Position numbers and translations under genes: made by a program. From the NCBI RefSeq assembly GCF_007992435.1, contig NZ_BKAG01000041.1:1-64000 (forward strand): a stretch of 64,000 nt of DNA, written 5' to 3'. The notes beneath the pieces were generated by a model. The model made no database searches, was not told the origin of the DNA, and worked only from the letters and a program-made list of their open reading frames with translations. The stretch is from Prosthecobacter gellanilyticus. Lineage in GTDB: Bacteria; Verrucomicrobiota; Verrucomicrobiia; Verrucomicrobiales; Verrucomicrobiaceae. This document shows positions 16,901 to 24,257 of this stretch, in pieces (the first letter of the stretch is position 1; every line of letters begins with the position of its first letter).

Positions 16901-19620
16901 GCACCAGTTATGCGGCGGGCACTGGTGCCTACACGGTGCGTGGGGCCGGTGGCGAAATCTTCTTCAATGCAGATGGCTTTCACTTCGCCCTCACCCAGCT
17001 CACCGGCGACGGTGAGATCCGCGCGCGTGTGACGAGCCAGACAAACACCGGTGGCTGGGCCAAGTCCGGTGTCATGCTGCGTGAGAATCTCACCGCAGGT
17101 TCACGGCATGTGATGATGTTCACCACGCCTTCAAATGGCACGGGATCGGTGTCACGAGTCACTGCCAGCGGCACGTCCACCTTCAGCTATGGTCCTGCAT
17201 TGAATCCCGCGCCTAACAACTGGGTGCGTCTCGTTCGCGCGGGCAATCTGGTCACCGCCTATGCTTCCGCGAATGGCACCACGTGGACCACGGTGAGCAG
17301 CGTGACACTGACCGGCCTGTCTTCCACGCTCTATGCAGGTTTGGCGGTGACGTCCACGGCGAATGCGCAGTTGAGCACAGCCGTCTTTGATAACGTGACC
17401 ATCACCGGCAGCCTCGCCGTGGTGGCTCCGACGGTGACGTTGACCTCTTCTGCCTCCGTGGAAAGCGGACCTTTCCTGGTGCAGACAGCGTTTTCACAAA
17501 GTGTCAGCGGCTTGGCGGCGAGTGACTACGTGGTCACGAATGGCAGTGTGACGAGCCTCACGGGCTCGGGCTCCACCTATCAAGCCCAGATCACCCCACT
17601 GAGCGCAGGAACTGTCACCGTGAGCCTGCCTGCGAATGCTGCGCAGAATGGCGCGAATGCGGGCAACTCTGCCTCGAGCACGCTTAGCGTGACCTACTCA
17701 CCCTCGGCTGCTCTGAGCTTCCTCGCTCGTGACGTGGGTGCTGTGGGCGTGCCTGGCAGCACATCGCTGGACGCTGGCACGGGTACCTACACGGTGCGCG
17801 GCGCTGGTGATGAGATCTTCTTCACCGCAGATGCTTTTCACTATGCGTCCATGACACTGAATGGTGATGGCGAAATCCGCGCACGCGTGACCGGCCTCAC
17901 AAACACCGGTGACTGGGCCAAGGCGGGGGTGATGATCCGTGAGACGGCCACGCCGGGCTCACGGCACATGCTCTACTGCTCCATGCCTGCCGTCAGCGGG
18001 AATGGCACCGGTGTCATCTGGCGCACCGCCACCGGCGGCAGCTCACTGTTTGAATATGGGCCTTCGCTCAATCCCGCGCCTAACAATTGGTTGCGTCTCG
18101 TGCGCGCGGGCAATGTACTCACTGCCTACTCCTCCGCCAATGGCACGGCATGGACGGCGGTGAACTCGGTGACCTTCACCAGTCTCGCCACGAGTGTGCA
18201 GGTCGGTCTGGCGGTGACCGCCACGAATCCGGCCACGCTGGCGAACGGTACCTTTGACAATGTGCAGATCATCGGCAGCACCAGCGCCGGCGGCTCCTCT
18301 CCTGGAGGCGTGATTGATGACGAAGGCAGCATCGCCACTGCCCAGCCCGTGGACACGGATGCCGATGGTGATGATGTGAATGATCTGCTTGAGGGCATTC
18401 TCGGCAATGACTCGGCCTTTGATGGTGGCTGGTGGATTGCCTCCCAGGCTGATGGCCGTGTGGATGCGCATCTTGTGCACGTCGCCGGCATCACCGGTTA
18501 TTCCTTTGCCTTGGAGTCTACCACCGATCTGGTTCATTGGCAGTCTTTGACTCTCGCCTCCACGACGGCGGACATTGGCGGCGGGTGGACTCAGCGCTCC
18601 TGGACCGGCATCACGAATCTGCACGGGCAGAGCCTGGATCACGGCATGCTGCGCCTGCGTGTCACTCATAACTCCGGGTTGACCGCCTCCACCGCGCCGC
18701 AGGCCTGGCAGAAGTTCAGCCTGAATCCAGGTACGCAGACGGTGGGTGTCAGTCTGGTGAATGCGCCTGTGTATGCAGGTTTCGTGGCCGGTGTCACCGG
18801 CCCTGGCCAGCTGCAACTGACGGGCAGCGCGCTGCCGGTGAATGCAGGCGTTCCTTGCTACCTGGAAGTGCGTGAGGGGCCGCACGCTGGCCAGCGCTTT
18901 GATGTGGTCTCGGTGGATGGCAGCCAGGTCGTCCTGGATCTCACGGCACCTCATAACACACTCAGCGTGCTGCCGGACGGCATCGCAGGCGAGTCTGTCT
19001 TCATCCGTCCGCACGTGACCTTGGGGCAGGTCTTTCCGAAAGAGCTTTTCGTGGGAGGCACGCGCAGCACGCAGGCTGATCAGGTGCTCTTCTTCAATGG
19101 CACCGCCTGGGACACCTGCTGGCTGGTTCAGAGTGGCGGGCATCATCATTGGGCGCTGACCACAGATGCCACGCTGGCACCGCAGGAAGGGCGCATCATC
19201 CCGCCGGGAAGCGGTGTGATGGTGAAGCTCTTCAACCGCGGCACTGCCAGCACCATCACGGGTTATGTGCGGACCACGCCGTTTGTGCTTCCGCTGGCAG
19301 AGGGGCATCACTTCCTGGCTCCTCCGCGTCCGGTGGATGCCACGCCTAACCAATGGCATCTCAATGCAGAGGCCGGCCTCACTCCTTCCACCCGCTCCTC
19401 GACAGCCGATCAACTGCAGATCTGGGCCGCTGACAGCACCCCGGGGATTGCGAGCTACCTCGTGCACTGGCTGTATACCACCGGCTGGGTTCCACAGTGG
19501 GATGCCTCCAAAACTCCGGTCGGTGACACGCTGCTCCTGCCTGGTCATCGCGCCTTCTTCCTGAAGACTCAAGCTGCGGCCCAAGGCAAGGTCTGGAGTG
19601 TGCCAGGCGCCGGGGAGTGA
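10939..19620 (+). CDS. Giant exported copper radical oxidase / YVTN propeller / two-haem cytochrome / Ig-LamG multidomain protein
   Basis: A 2,893-residue protein with a signal peptide (1-23). Domains in order: a galactose-oxidase/kelch propeller with DUF1929-like end (about 40-530), with all ligand residues in place: Cys128 (HDMFCGG), Tyr173 (GRWYNTS), Tyr387-His388 (RNYHSLALLLPDGRV) and His471 (SVTHSMNTD); putative Ig (about 535-620); PA14 (about 620-780); a second putative Ig (about 785-870); PKD (about 873-957); a YVTN propeller (about 958-1320); a cytochrome region with CASCH at 1358-1362 and 1488-1492; three tandem Ig plus LamG-like modules (about 1585-2445); an Asp-rich calcium-type motif (DTDADGDDVND); and a TIGR02597-like C-terminus (about 2490-2893). 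Copper radical oxidases (AA5) oxidise alcohols or aldehydes and release H2O2. The haem region may take up electrons or peroxide (inference). Probably extracellular or surface-bound; the substrate is unknown. Confidence 0.9.
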   Translation: MNLPLRHLCLTFCLLLAALPAHAGEDDHGLNDALSAEAQALAPAFVVLTGPAPTATQRNEVGTWGSVINWTPHIPVSAATLPDGRLLTFASNQRTTFPVGPEFTYAAVWNPATGVFTEINNTRHDMFCGGTALLPDGRLVVNGGRNTTRLSSIFDWRTNQWTALPNMNDGRWYNTSVALIDGSVFTVTGDGGITTAERWNEGVGWSRLTGINWSTVVSLPGYVPNWHPLVLVSPDNRLFHGGPTDTMNWITADGTGSLTYANVNVPGAHYPKEGCFAMYNEGRILVAGGSASTTPNPNDGSTGTSTNLAFTIDIRGSTPVVAATSSMKYVRQFVNSVILPNGEVMAIGGNTSGLKFNDTGSILSPEIWNPTTGQWREVTDMSVPRNYHSLALLLPDGRVFSGGGGLGGNSADHRDAQLYTPGMLYDAAGNLAARPTIASAPSLIGSGQVFQVQGSAGITRFTFIKMSSVTHSMNTDLRFLELPFTSPSSGNYSVTAHSNLSVMTPGYWMLFAHNSAGVYSVASIIQVSATNSPTLTNPGSQITRSTTSPSLQLVAGGPGAKTFSATGLPTGLTINAGTGLIGGTITAAPAAFNVSVTVLNDLGFSATQNFTWTVTPAVLGSGTILRELWTNISTSNLSALTSSNKYPNSPNSSTQLTSFETPTNSADNYGQRLRGWVHPPVTGQYRFWIAGDDECRLLLSTNDSAANATMIAQVPQGGWTESRDWIEYDSQASVLINLVAGQRYYIEALHKEGGGGDNLAVGWLIPGATATTVVEGQYLSPMVANRAPTLTNPGARTSVAGLLTSLQLVASDLDNDPLVFSASGLPAGLTLNVTTGVISGIPTASGNFNATASVSDGKAALVSVNFTWTINASLVLSTPLSTAAAVNTAVNFTATSAGGLNPRYRWNFGDGSATTAYSALATASRTYAAAGRYLVTLEATDDAGAIRSTTFYQVIYPALTTRKPNVSSSIILEDRATANDRVWVVNPDNDSVTVFDAVTRAKLAETTVGTAPRSIAIAPDGRAWVTNVEASTISILNASTYAVAGTVALPRGSRPFGIAFDPVGTAAFVALEGSGTLLKLNPATGVQISSISVGQHARHVSVNADGSRVYVSRFITPSLPGESTATVDITNKGGEVVVVTGGTLAIERTVILAHSERQDSPSSAHGIPNYLGATAISPDGLFAWVPSKQDNIKRGTLRNGVNHNHDQSLRAIASRINLTTQAEDAASRVDFDNSGMPSAAVFDPWGGYVFVALESSRAVAVVDAWNREVVGRFDVGRAPQGLALSPDGLTLFVHNFMDRTVSVHNVTSYIRGGVALPTSIATLNCITTEKLTATVLRGKQFFYDAQDVRLALQEYISCASCHNDGGHDGRIWDFTGFGEGLRNTITLRGHGTHGALHWTGNFDEVHDFEGQIRAFAGGTGLMTDSQFNTGTRNLPLGDAKAGVSADLDALAAYVTSLTAESRSPFRNADGTLTTAAVVGERVFRQQNCASCHNGARFTNSALNVFSDVGTIKQPTSGKRLNAALTGFDVPTLRGLWATGPYLHDGSASTLTAAVRAHTGVTISDADVASLSAYLQQIDDAPAAAPVPVTVLLSTAAAAPVSAAFTVTATFSHAVTGFDLTDITVTGGTAGSLTGSGTTYNFIITPTDNVAISLAAGVAQDGAGLTNAASNSLALTYSQTPTGGLQLSGVDVGGPALPGLTQLDTATGIYTLRGAGDEIYFTADQFHFSNTLLVGDGEIRARVRSLDNTNPWAKAGVMIRESTAAGSRHVMMSITPPAAANGFGLISRTTQNGAANYMQLDPLNPVPNNWVRLVRAGSVISAFYSADGTNWIQADAITLTGLPSQVLVGLAVGSVNVSQLATATFDNVQVTGSLTGVAPAVTLSTASTVESAAFNVQVQFTQGVTGLTTSDFTVTNGSAASLTGSGSAYTVNIQPAAAGNVTISLPAGAAVNATNMASTVSNTVTVSYAPPIVFALTGQDVGAVGVVGSTSYAAGTGAYTVRGAGGEIFFNADGFHFALTQLTGDGEIRARVTSQTNTGGWAKSGVMLRENLTAGSRHVMMFTTPSNGTGSVSRVTASGTSTFSYGPALNPAPNNWVRLVRAGNLVTAYASANGTTWTTVSSVTLTGLSSTLYAGLAVTSTANAQLSTAVFDNVTITGSLAVVAPTVTLTSSASVESGPFLVQTAFSQSVSGLAASDYVVTNGSVTSLTGSGSTYQAQITPLSAGTVTVSLPANAAQNGANAGNSASSTLSVTYSPSAALSFLARDVGAVGVPGSTSLDAGTGTYTVRGAGDEIFFTADAFHYASMTLNGDGEIRARVTGLTNTGDWAKAGVMIRETATPGSRHMLYCSMPAVSGNGTGVIWRTATGGSSLFEYGPSLNPAPNNWLRLVRAGNVLTAYSSANGTAWTAVNSVTFTSLATSVQVGLAVTATNPATLANGTFDNVQIIGSTSAGGSSPGGVIDDEGSIATAQPVDTDADGDDVNDLLEGILGNDSAFDGGWWIASQADGRVDAHLVHVAGITGYSFALESTTDLVHWQSLTLASTTADIGGGWTQRSWTGITNLHGQSLDHGMLRLRVTHNSGLTASTAPQAWQKFSLNPGTQTVGVSLVNAPVYAGFVAGVTGPGQLQLTGSALPVNAGVPCYLEVREGPHAGQRFDVVSVDGSQVVLDLTAPHNTLSVLPDGIAGESVFIRPHVTLGQVFPKELFVGGTRSTQADQVLFFNGTAWDTCWLVQSGGHHHWALTTDATLAPQEGRIIPPGSGVMVKLFNRGTASTITGYVRTTPFVLPLAEGHHFLAPPRPVDATPNQWHLNAEAGLTPSTRSSTADQLQIWAADSTPGIASYLVHWLYTTGWVPQWDASKTPVGDTLLLPGHRAFFLKTQAAAQGKVWSVPGAGE
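15690..18276 (+). repeat. Three tandem ~860-bp coding repeats in the giant gene
   Basis: Three consecutive units encode one Ig-like domain (xVTLSTxxxVESxxF ... LTGSG) and one LamG/concanavalin-like domain (GAGDEIxFTAD ... GDGEIRARV ... WAKAGVMIRE ... NNWVRLVRAG). The shared codons for PNNW-RLVRAG occur at 16354, 17212 and 18079, giving periods of 858 and 867 bp. The Ig unit of copy one starts near 15697, copy two near 16560 and copy three near 17415. The strong similarity at DNA level indicates duplication within the gene and makes copy-number variation between strains plausible. Confidence 0.85.
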
Positions 19621-19682
19621 GTTTGGTGTTCCCAACGAAGCGTGCGTGAAGCACTTTTTGATTAGGCCAACGATCAAAAAAG

Positions 19683-19709
19683 AGAGCCAGCCTTTTCCAG
19701 GCTGGCTCT
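19683..19709. terminator. Bidirectional intrinsic terminator
   Basis: An 11-bp perfect stem, agagccagcct / aggctggctct, with a tttcc loop. An A-run lies on its left (caaaaaag) and Ts follow on its right, so it can end transcription from both sides. It sits between the stops of the giant gene (19620) and the convergent DUF1080 gene (19745). Confidence 0.9.
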
Positions 19710-19744
19710 TTCGTTGAAGGGGAAATGAAGAGTCTTGGCGCCGG

Positions 19745-20398
19745 TTACAGCTCCTTGATCTTGATGTTGCGGAACCAGACTTCATCGCCGTGATCGGTCA
19801 GCATGATGTGACCATGACCGGGGGCGAAGCCTTCCTTGCTCTTGAACTTGCTGGCGGCGATGCGGGTCTTCCAGTCTTCGCTGCTGGTGTCGGAGTCGCA
19901 GACCAGCTTGCCGTTCAGATAGTGCTCAATCTTGCCGTCCTTCACCACCACGCGGCTGGTGTTCCACTGTCCGGGAGGATTCAACGGCTTGTCTTTCGCT
20001 GGCTCCTTGATGTCATAGATGCTGCCCGTGACATGGCTGCCGCCGCGAAGACCGTCCGGATGCTTGTTGTCATCGATCATCTGATACTCGATGCCGAGCC
20101 ACTCCTTGCCACCGATCTTGGTGACCCAGTATTTCACGCCGTTGTTGCCGCCTTCCTCGACCTTCCACTCCCACTCGAGCTCGAAGTTCGTGTATTCCTT
20201 GTCACTGAGCAGCATGCCGCCCGGGGTGCCATTGAGATGCAGCTCGTCATTTTCGATGGACCAGCCTGCGCCGGGCTTTTTGCCATCGGGCGCATGCCAG
20301 CCGGTCATGGTCTTGCCGTCGAAGATGGAGACGAAATCACCGGCCTGCACATTCAGTGCGGCCAGGGCGAGAAGGGTGGAAACGAAGAGAGGTTTCAT
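19745..20398 (-). CDS. Secreted DUF1080 (3-keto-disaccharide hydrolase-type) protein
   Basis: A 217-residue protein with a signal peptide (MKPLFVSTLLALAALNVQA). It is a single DUF1080 domain: FVSIFDGKTMTGWHAPDG at the start, EYTNFELEWEWKV, GSIYDIKEP, WNTSRVVVKDGKIEHYLNG, and a closing GHIMLTDHGDEVWFRNIKIKEL. The fold is concanavalin-like; some family members hydrolyse 3-keto-glycosides, and most Verrucomicrobiota and Planctomycetes copies are unassigned. It is 30 bp downstream of mnmA on the same strand, so co-transcription is possible but without an obvious functional link. Substrate not predictable from the sequence. Confidence 0.9.
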   Translation of the reverse strand: MKPLFVSTLLALAALNVQAGDFVSIFDGKTMTGWHAPDGKKPGAGWSIENDELHLNGTPGGMLLSDKEYTNFELEWEWKVEEGGNNGVKYWVTKIGGKEWLGIEYQMIDDNKHPDGLRGGSHVTGSIYDIKEPAKDKPLNPPGQWNTSRVVVKDGKIEHYLNGKLVCDSDTSSEDWKTRIAASKFKSKEGFAPGHGHIMLTDHGDEVWFRNIKIKEL

Positions 20399-20428
20399 GG
20401 AAGGGTAGGGAGGAACGGAGTTTGCGGC

Positions 20429-21586
20429 TCAGTCATACGAAATGCTTTCAAAAAAAGCCCCGCCGAGCAGGCGGTCGCCATCATAGAGGGCGCAGATCTG
20501 GCCAGGGGTGAGCGCCCGCTGAGGCTTATGGTAGATCAGTGATGCGCGGCCCTCTCCGAGCGGCACGAAGTCCGCCAGACCGGCAGGGCAGCGGTAGCGT
20601 GGCTGGGCATTCAGCGTGCGTGCTCCGGTCAAAGGCAGGCCAGTGGTGGAGATGCCTGTCAGGGTGCAGCGGCGCGCCCACAGCAGCGGTGTGTCCGGAC
20701 GCTCGATGGCGATTACCAGTTCATTCTTCTCCGGCCTCTTCGCGACCGCGACGTAGGCCTGTTTGTGCAAAGGACTGGCCACGCCGATGCCCTTGCGCTG
20801 GCCGAGCGTGTAGAGATGCAGACCTTTGTGCTGGCCTAGGACCTTGCCCTCGAGATCCACGATGGGGCCTGGTGAGTCTGGAACGAAGTTGCGCAGAAAG
20901 TCCTCCATCTTCACCTGGCCGATGAAGCAGATGCCCTGGCTGTCCTTCTTGTCCGCCGTCTTCAAACCGAGCTCTCGCGCCTGATCACGCAGCTCTGGTT
21001 TGAGCAGATGACCGATGGGAAACTGCGCGATGCGCGCCTGCTCCGGCTGCATCATCGCCAGAAAGTAGGTTTGGTCTTTGTTCGAGTCCGCGCCGCGATA
21101 GATGGCGTCTGAATCCAGTTCACTGTTCACCGTTCCCGGTTCGCTGTTGGTGCCTGTGAAGCGGGAACCGTGAACTGAGAACTGAGAACCAGGAACTGAA
21201 GAACCCTTTTGCGCGTAATGACCGGTGGCGATGGCTTCAAAGCCGCGCTCCTTGGCCCAGTCCCAGAGCACGCCAAATTTCATCTCGCGGTTGCACATCA
21301 CGTCCGGGTTCGGCGTGATGCCGCTCTGGTAGCCCTCGAGGAGATATTTCACCACACGCTCGCGGTACTCATGCATGAGGTTCACCACGTGAAATTCGAT
21401 GCCGAGCTGGTCCGCGACCGCGCGCGCATCGGTGATGTCCTCTTCCCAAGGGCAGTGGCCGATGATGCCCTCCTCATTGATCCAGTTTTTCATGTAGGCT
21501 CCGGTCACGTCATGCCCCTGGCGGACGAGCAGCGCGGTGGCGAGGCTGCTGTCCACTCCTCCAGACATGGCGGCGAGTATCTTCAT
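20429..21586 (-). CDS. mnmA: tRNA 2-thiouridylase MnmA with an in-frame insertion
   Basis: MnmA makes the 2-thio group of s2U34 in tRNAs for Lys, Glu and Gln, using ATP and sulfur from a relay. The start at 21586 ([14 protein letters not shown]) puts the PP-loop SGGVDSS at the N-terminus; the frame is open seven codons further upstream, which is rejected. Catalytic cysteines lie in [11 protein letters not shown] and [16 protein letters not shown], and [14 protein letters not shown] is intact. The protein is 385 residues against 368 in E. coli. The excess is an unusual stretch at about residues 127-158, between GHYAQ and DAIYRG, encoded by a low-complexity repeat (see the repeat entry). The frame is preserved and all active-site motifs remain, so the enzyme is probably functional. 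Confidence 0.95.
   Translation of the reverse strand: MKILAAMSGGVDSSLATALLVRQGHDVTGAYMKNWINEEGIIGHCPWEEDITDARAVADQLGIEFHVVNLMHEYRERVVKYLLEGYQSGITPNPDVMCNREMKFGVLWDWAKERGFEAIATGHYAQKGSSVPGSQFSVHGSRFTGTNSEPGTVNSELDSDAIYRGADSNKDQTYFLAMMQPEQARIAQFPIGHLLKPELRDQARELGLKTADKKDSQGICFIGQVKMEDFLRNFVPDSPGPIVDLEGKVLGQHKGLHLYTLGQRKGIGVASPLHKQAYVAVAKRPEKNELVIAIERPDTPLLWARRCTLTGISTTGLPLTGARTLNAQPRYRCPAGLADFVPLGEGRASLIYHKPQRALTPGQICALYDGDRLLGGAFFESISYD
21115..21205. repeat. Imperfect palindromic 'cagttc' repeat inserted inside mnmA
   Basis: About 90 bp made of variations of cagttc/ggttc in one half (ccagttcactgttcaccgtt...) and their complement (ggaaccgtgaactgagaac...) in the other, forming an imperfect inverted repeat of about 22 bp around a ~25-bp centre. 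Such tgaactgagaactg tracts are usually intergenic in other bacteria. Here the element lies in frame in mnmA and encodes a Ser/Gly/Asn-rich loop. Confidence 0.7.
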
Positions 21587-21776
21587 GGGTCGTTCTTCCC
21601 TATGCACGGCGATACGCCGCAGGCAAAGGCGACGATGCGGGCAGGCGGAAAATGTTAGAATCAGGTAATCTTTGAGGCTGGTCCGGCAATCAGGGCGGAA
21701 ATGAGGATACGAATGAACAGGGCCGCGGACGAGCGCAGATGCGAAGCTTTTCGCAATATGTCCCCTTCATCACGCC

Positions 21777-22865
21777 ATGACCTCTTTTAACTGCTCCTGC
21801 GGCAATGCGCTCTTCTTCGAGAATTCCGTCTGCCTTCAATGTAACAGCCTGGTCGGCTACGAACTGGACTCCAATAAAATGCTGCCCGTATCCGGTGACT
21901 GGGTCATGTGCAAGAATGGTGCCGACTACGGTGCCTGCAACTGGCTGGTGCCGGCAGACGGTCTCGCCTACTGCCCGGCCTGCAAGCTGAACCGCACAGT
22001 GCCGGATCTGAGTAACACGGTGAACGTGGAACCGTGGCATAAGATGGAGGTGGCGAAGCGGCGGACCATCTACACCCTGGCCAGGTTAGGCCTGACTCCA
22101 ACCAGCCAGATAGAGCAGCCCGATGGCGTGGCCTTTGATTTCCTGATGTCCACACCTCAACTGCGCGTGACCACAGGCCATGAAAACGGCTTGATCACGC
22201 TGAACCTCCTTGAGGCGGACGACCTCTATCGTGAGCACGAAAGGCATGCTTTGGGTGAGCCTTACCGCACCTTGGTGGGGCACTTTCGTCATGAGCTCGG
22301 TCACTACTACTGGGATCGCTTTTTCCTGCCTCCGGAGGCGAGCTCGTTGCTTGAGGAATGCCGAGCGCTCTTCGGTGATGAGCGCGCCGACTATGCGGCG
22401 GCGCTGTCCCAGCATTATGCAAATGGTCCGGTGGCCAACTGGCAGGACACCTTCATCACGAGTTACGCAGCCTCGCATCCCTGGGAAGATTGGGCGGAAA
22501 CCTGGGCCCAGTATCTGCATATCATCGATGGTGTGGAGACGGCCAATGCCTTTGGCTGGACCAGTGATCGCGTGCCACTGCCATTCACTCCCTTCAAGCT
22601 TGCACCAGCTACTGAAAAAAGCTCAAAAAGCGAAGCTGATTTCCTGCGGATCTTGAACGGATGGGCAAAGATTTCACCCGCTCTCAATGAGATCGCTGCG
22701 AGCATGGGGCATGCGACGCTCAATCCCTTCGTGTTCTCCGAGTCGGCCGTACGTAAGATTATGTTCGTCCACAAGATGGTGGGCATCGCTGCGGCAAACT
22801 GGACGAAGAAGTCGCCGGTCATGCGTCCCACGAAAGCCGTGGTCACCGCAGCAGCGGCAGCGTGA
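21777..22865 (+). CDS. Zinc-ribbon putative zinc metallopeptidase (Peptidase_Mx type)
   Basis: A 362-residue protein with an N-terminal zinc ribbon (about 1-75: CSCGNALFFENSVCLQC, then MCKNG and CPACKLNR) and a metallopeptidase domain. The HExxH is HELGH at His172-Glu173 to His176, within VGHFRHELGHYYWDRF. A further acidic/aromatic patch (HPWEDWAETWAQYLHIIDG) probably supplies the third ligand. This matches the putative zinc-binding metallopeptidase family, whose substrates are not known. There is no signal peptide, so it is cytosolic. It stands alone, divergent from mnmA and convergent with the topoisomerase gene. Confidence 0.88.
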   Translation: MTSFNCSCGNALFFENSVCLQCNSLVGYELDSNKMLPVSGDWVMCKNGADYGACNWLVPADGLAYCPACKLNRTVPDLSNTVNVEPWHKMEVAKRRTIYTLARLGLTPTSQIEQPDGVAFDFLMSTPQLRVTTGHENGLITLNLLEADDLYREHERHALGEPYRTLVGHFRHELGHYYWDRFFLPPEASSLLEECRALFGDERADYAAALSQHYANGPVANWQDTFITSYAASHPWEDWAETWAQYLHIIDGVETANAFGWTSDRVPLPFTPFKLAPATEKSSKSEADFLRILNGWAKISPALNEIAASMGHATLNPFVFSESAVRKIMFVHKMVGIAAANWTKKSPVMRPTKAVVTAAAAA

Positions 22866-22898
22866 GTATTGGTCTTACACACTATAGGTTCGGCGGGT

Positions 22899-24038
22899 TC
22901 AGGTGGCTTTCTTGCGCCCTTGACGTGTGAGGTTGATCGCACGCTGGGCTCTGCCATTTTGTCCCGTCTGATTCAGGCGTTCACGGAGCAGCATCATGAC
23001 GGCAGCTTCCTCCGGGCGGAGTTTGCGCAAGGAACCTTGCAGGCTCTCATTGGCGGACTGCTGAAGGGCGGCGATGGTCTGGCCAGAAAGGTAGCTGTCC
23101 AGGATCGCAGGATGCACATAGCACTTGCGGCATACAGCCGGCGTGTTGCCCAGCATCTTCGCCACGGCCTTGACTGCATGTGCCACATTTTGTTTGGCCT
23201 GACGTTCGGAGCTGAACTCCTCAAATTCACGCAGGGCAACGGCCGCAAGGATGGTGCCTGCCCAGGTGCGGAAGTCTTTGGCGGAGAAGTCATCCCCGGC
23301 GATTGCTCTTAGATAGCCGTTCACATCATCGGAGGTCACGTCACGGACCTTGCCGTCCTCATCCACGTAGCAGAAGAGATCCTGACCGGGCAGCTCCTGG
23401 CATTGTTTCACGAGCTTCGCCAGTTTGGGCTCGTGCACATCCACCCGGTGTGACTTGCCGCTCTTGCCCTTGAACTCGAAGGTGATCCGGCCGCGCTCCA
23501 CTTTCGCGTGTCCATTGTGCAGGGTGGTCAGGCCGTAGCTGCCATTCTGCTGGGCATATTCGTCGTTTCCCACGCGGATGAGGGTGGTCTCAAGGAGTCG
23601 CATGATCGTCGCCATCACCTTCTCCCTTTTCATGCCGCGCTTCCGGAGATCTGCGGTGACCCGCCGACGGATGCGTGGCAGTGCCGCACCGAAGGCCAGC
23701 ACGCGCTCATACTTGGATTCGTCCCGCACCTCCCGCCAGCGGGGATGATAGCGGTACTGCTTCCTCTTCCGTGCGTCGCGGCCCGTGGCCTGGATATGCC
23801 CGTTTTCATGAGGGCAGATCCAGACTTCGGTCCATGCAGGTGGAATGACCAGGCTGCGAATGCGCTTGAGCGTTTCTTTGTCACGTAACGCAGCGCCAGA
23901 CGCGGACCGATACACGAAGGCGCCTCCGCGCGCGTGACGCGAGATGCCGGGCTTGTCATCAGACACATACCTCAGGCCGGCAGCACGGGCCGCAGCCGCA
24001 GGCAGAGCTGTGACAGCATTCGTTGCCTTGGATTTCAT
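22899..24038 (-). CDS. DNA topoisomerase IB (poxvirus/bacterial type)
   Basis: A 379-residue type IB topoisomerase, which relaxes supercoils through a 3'-phosphotyrosine intermediate without ATP. The start at 24038 (MKSKATNAVTALP) is preferred to the longer frame start at 24077. Motifs: GLRYVSDDKPGISR at the start, PPAWTEVWICPHENGHIQATG, YRYHPRWREVRDESKY, RVGNDEYAQQNGSYGLTTL, FEFKGKSGKSHRVDV and SAKDFRTWAGT. The nucleophile is Tyr307 in KCYVHPAILDSYL. Bacterial members are accessory enzymes, often in small stress or radiation-tolerance clusters. It is next to a tiny DUF3309 gene on the same strand, only 16 bp away. Confidence 0.94.
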   Translation of the reverse strand: MKSKATNAVTALPAAAARAAGLRYVSDDKPGISRHARGGAFVYRSASGAALRDKETLKRIRSLVIPPAWTEVWICPHENGHIQATGRDARKRKQYRYHPRWREVRDESKYERVLAFGAALPRIRRRVTADLRKRGMKREKVMATIMRLLETTLIRVGNDEYAQQNGSYGLTTLHNGHAKVERGRITFEFKGKSGKSHRVDVHEPKLAKLVKQCQELPGQDLFCYVDEDGKVRDVTSDDVNGYLRAIAGDDFSAKDFRTWAGTILAAVALREFEEFSSERQAKQNVAHAVKAVAKMLGNTPAVCRKCYVHPAILDSYLSGQTIAALQQSANESLQGSLRKLRPEEAAVMMLLRERLNQTGQNGRAQRAINLTRQGRKKAT

Positions 24039-24054
24039 CGAGCCTTGCCAGCAC

Positions 24055-24207
24055 TCAGATGACCCCAAGCAACACAAGAATCAGGATGATGACCAGAACC
24101 ATGCCGAGGCCGCCGCTAGGCCCGTAACCCCACTTCTTGCTGTGCGGCCAGGTGGGCAGGGCTCCGACGAGCAGAAGAATCAGGATGATGAGCAATAGAG
24201 TATTCAT
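24055..24207 (-). CDS. Small DUF3309-type membrane protein
   Basis: A 50-residue protein below normal ORF-calling length. It starts at 24207 (ATG), reads MNTLLLIILILLLVGALPTW, then a polar centre (PHSKKWGYGPSGG) and a second hydrophobic helix (LGMVLVIILILVLLGVI), and stops at 24055. Two helices joined by a short TWPHS..WGYGPSGG loop are the DUF3309 signature. Function unknown. It is upstream of topoisomerase IB and divergent from the mini-kinase at 24258. Confidence 0.85.
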   Translation of the reverse strand: MNTLLLIILILLLVGALPTWPHSKKWGYGPSGGLGMVLVIILILVLLGVI

Positions 24208-24257
24208 GCAAAGAGATCGGGACAGCCGGAAGGGGCGGATGTAACGTACAGGGCATT

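Noticed and set aside
18043-19785. 580-codon minus-strand open frame opposite the giant gene
   Set aside because: Antisense to the strongly supported modules and C-terminus of the giant protein; composition is His/Arg-rich with no domain. A codon-bias shadow.
21078-21096. tRNA T-loop-like gttcgagtccgcgcc
   Set aside because: Encodes conserved MnmA residues (DSNKD region on the minus strand); no acceptor or anticodon stems around it.
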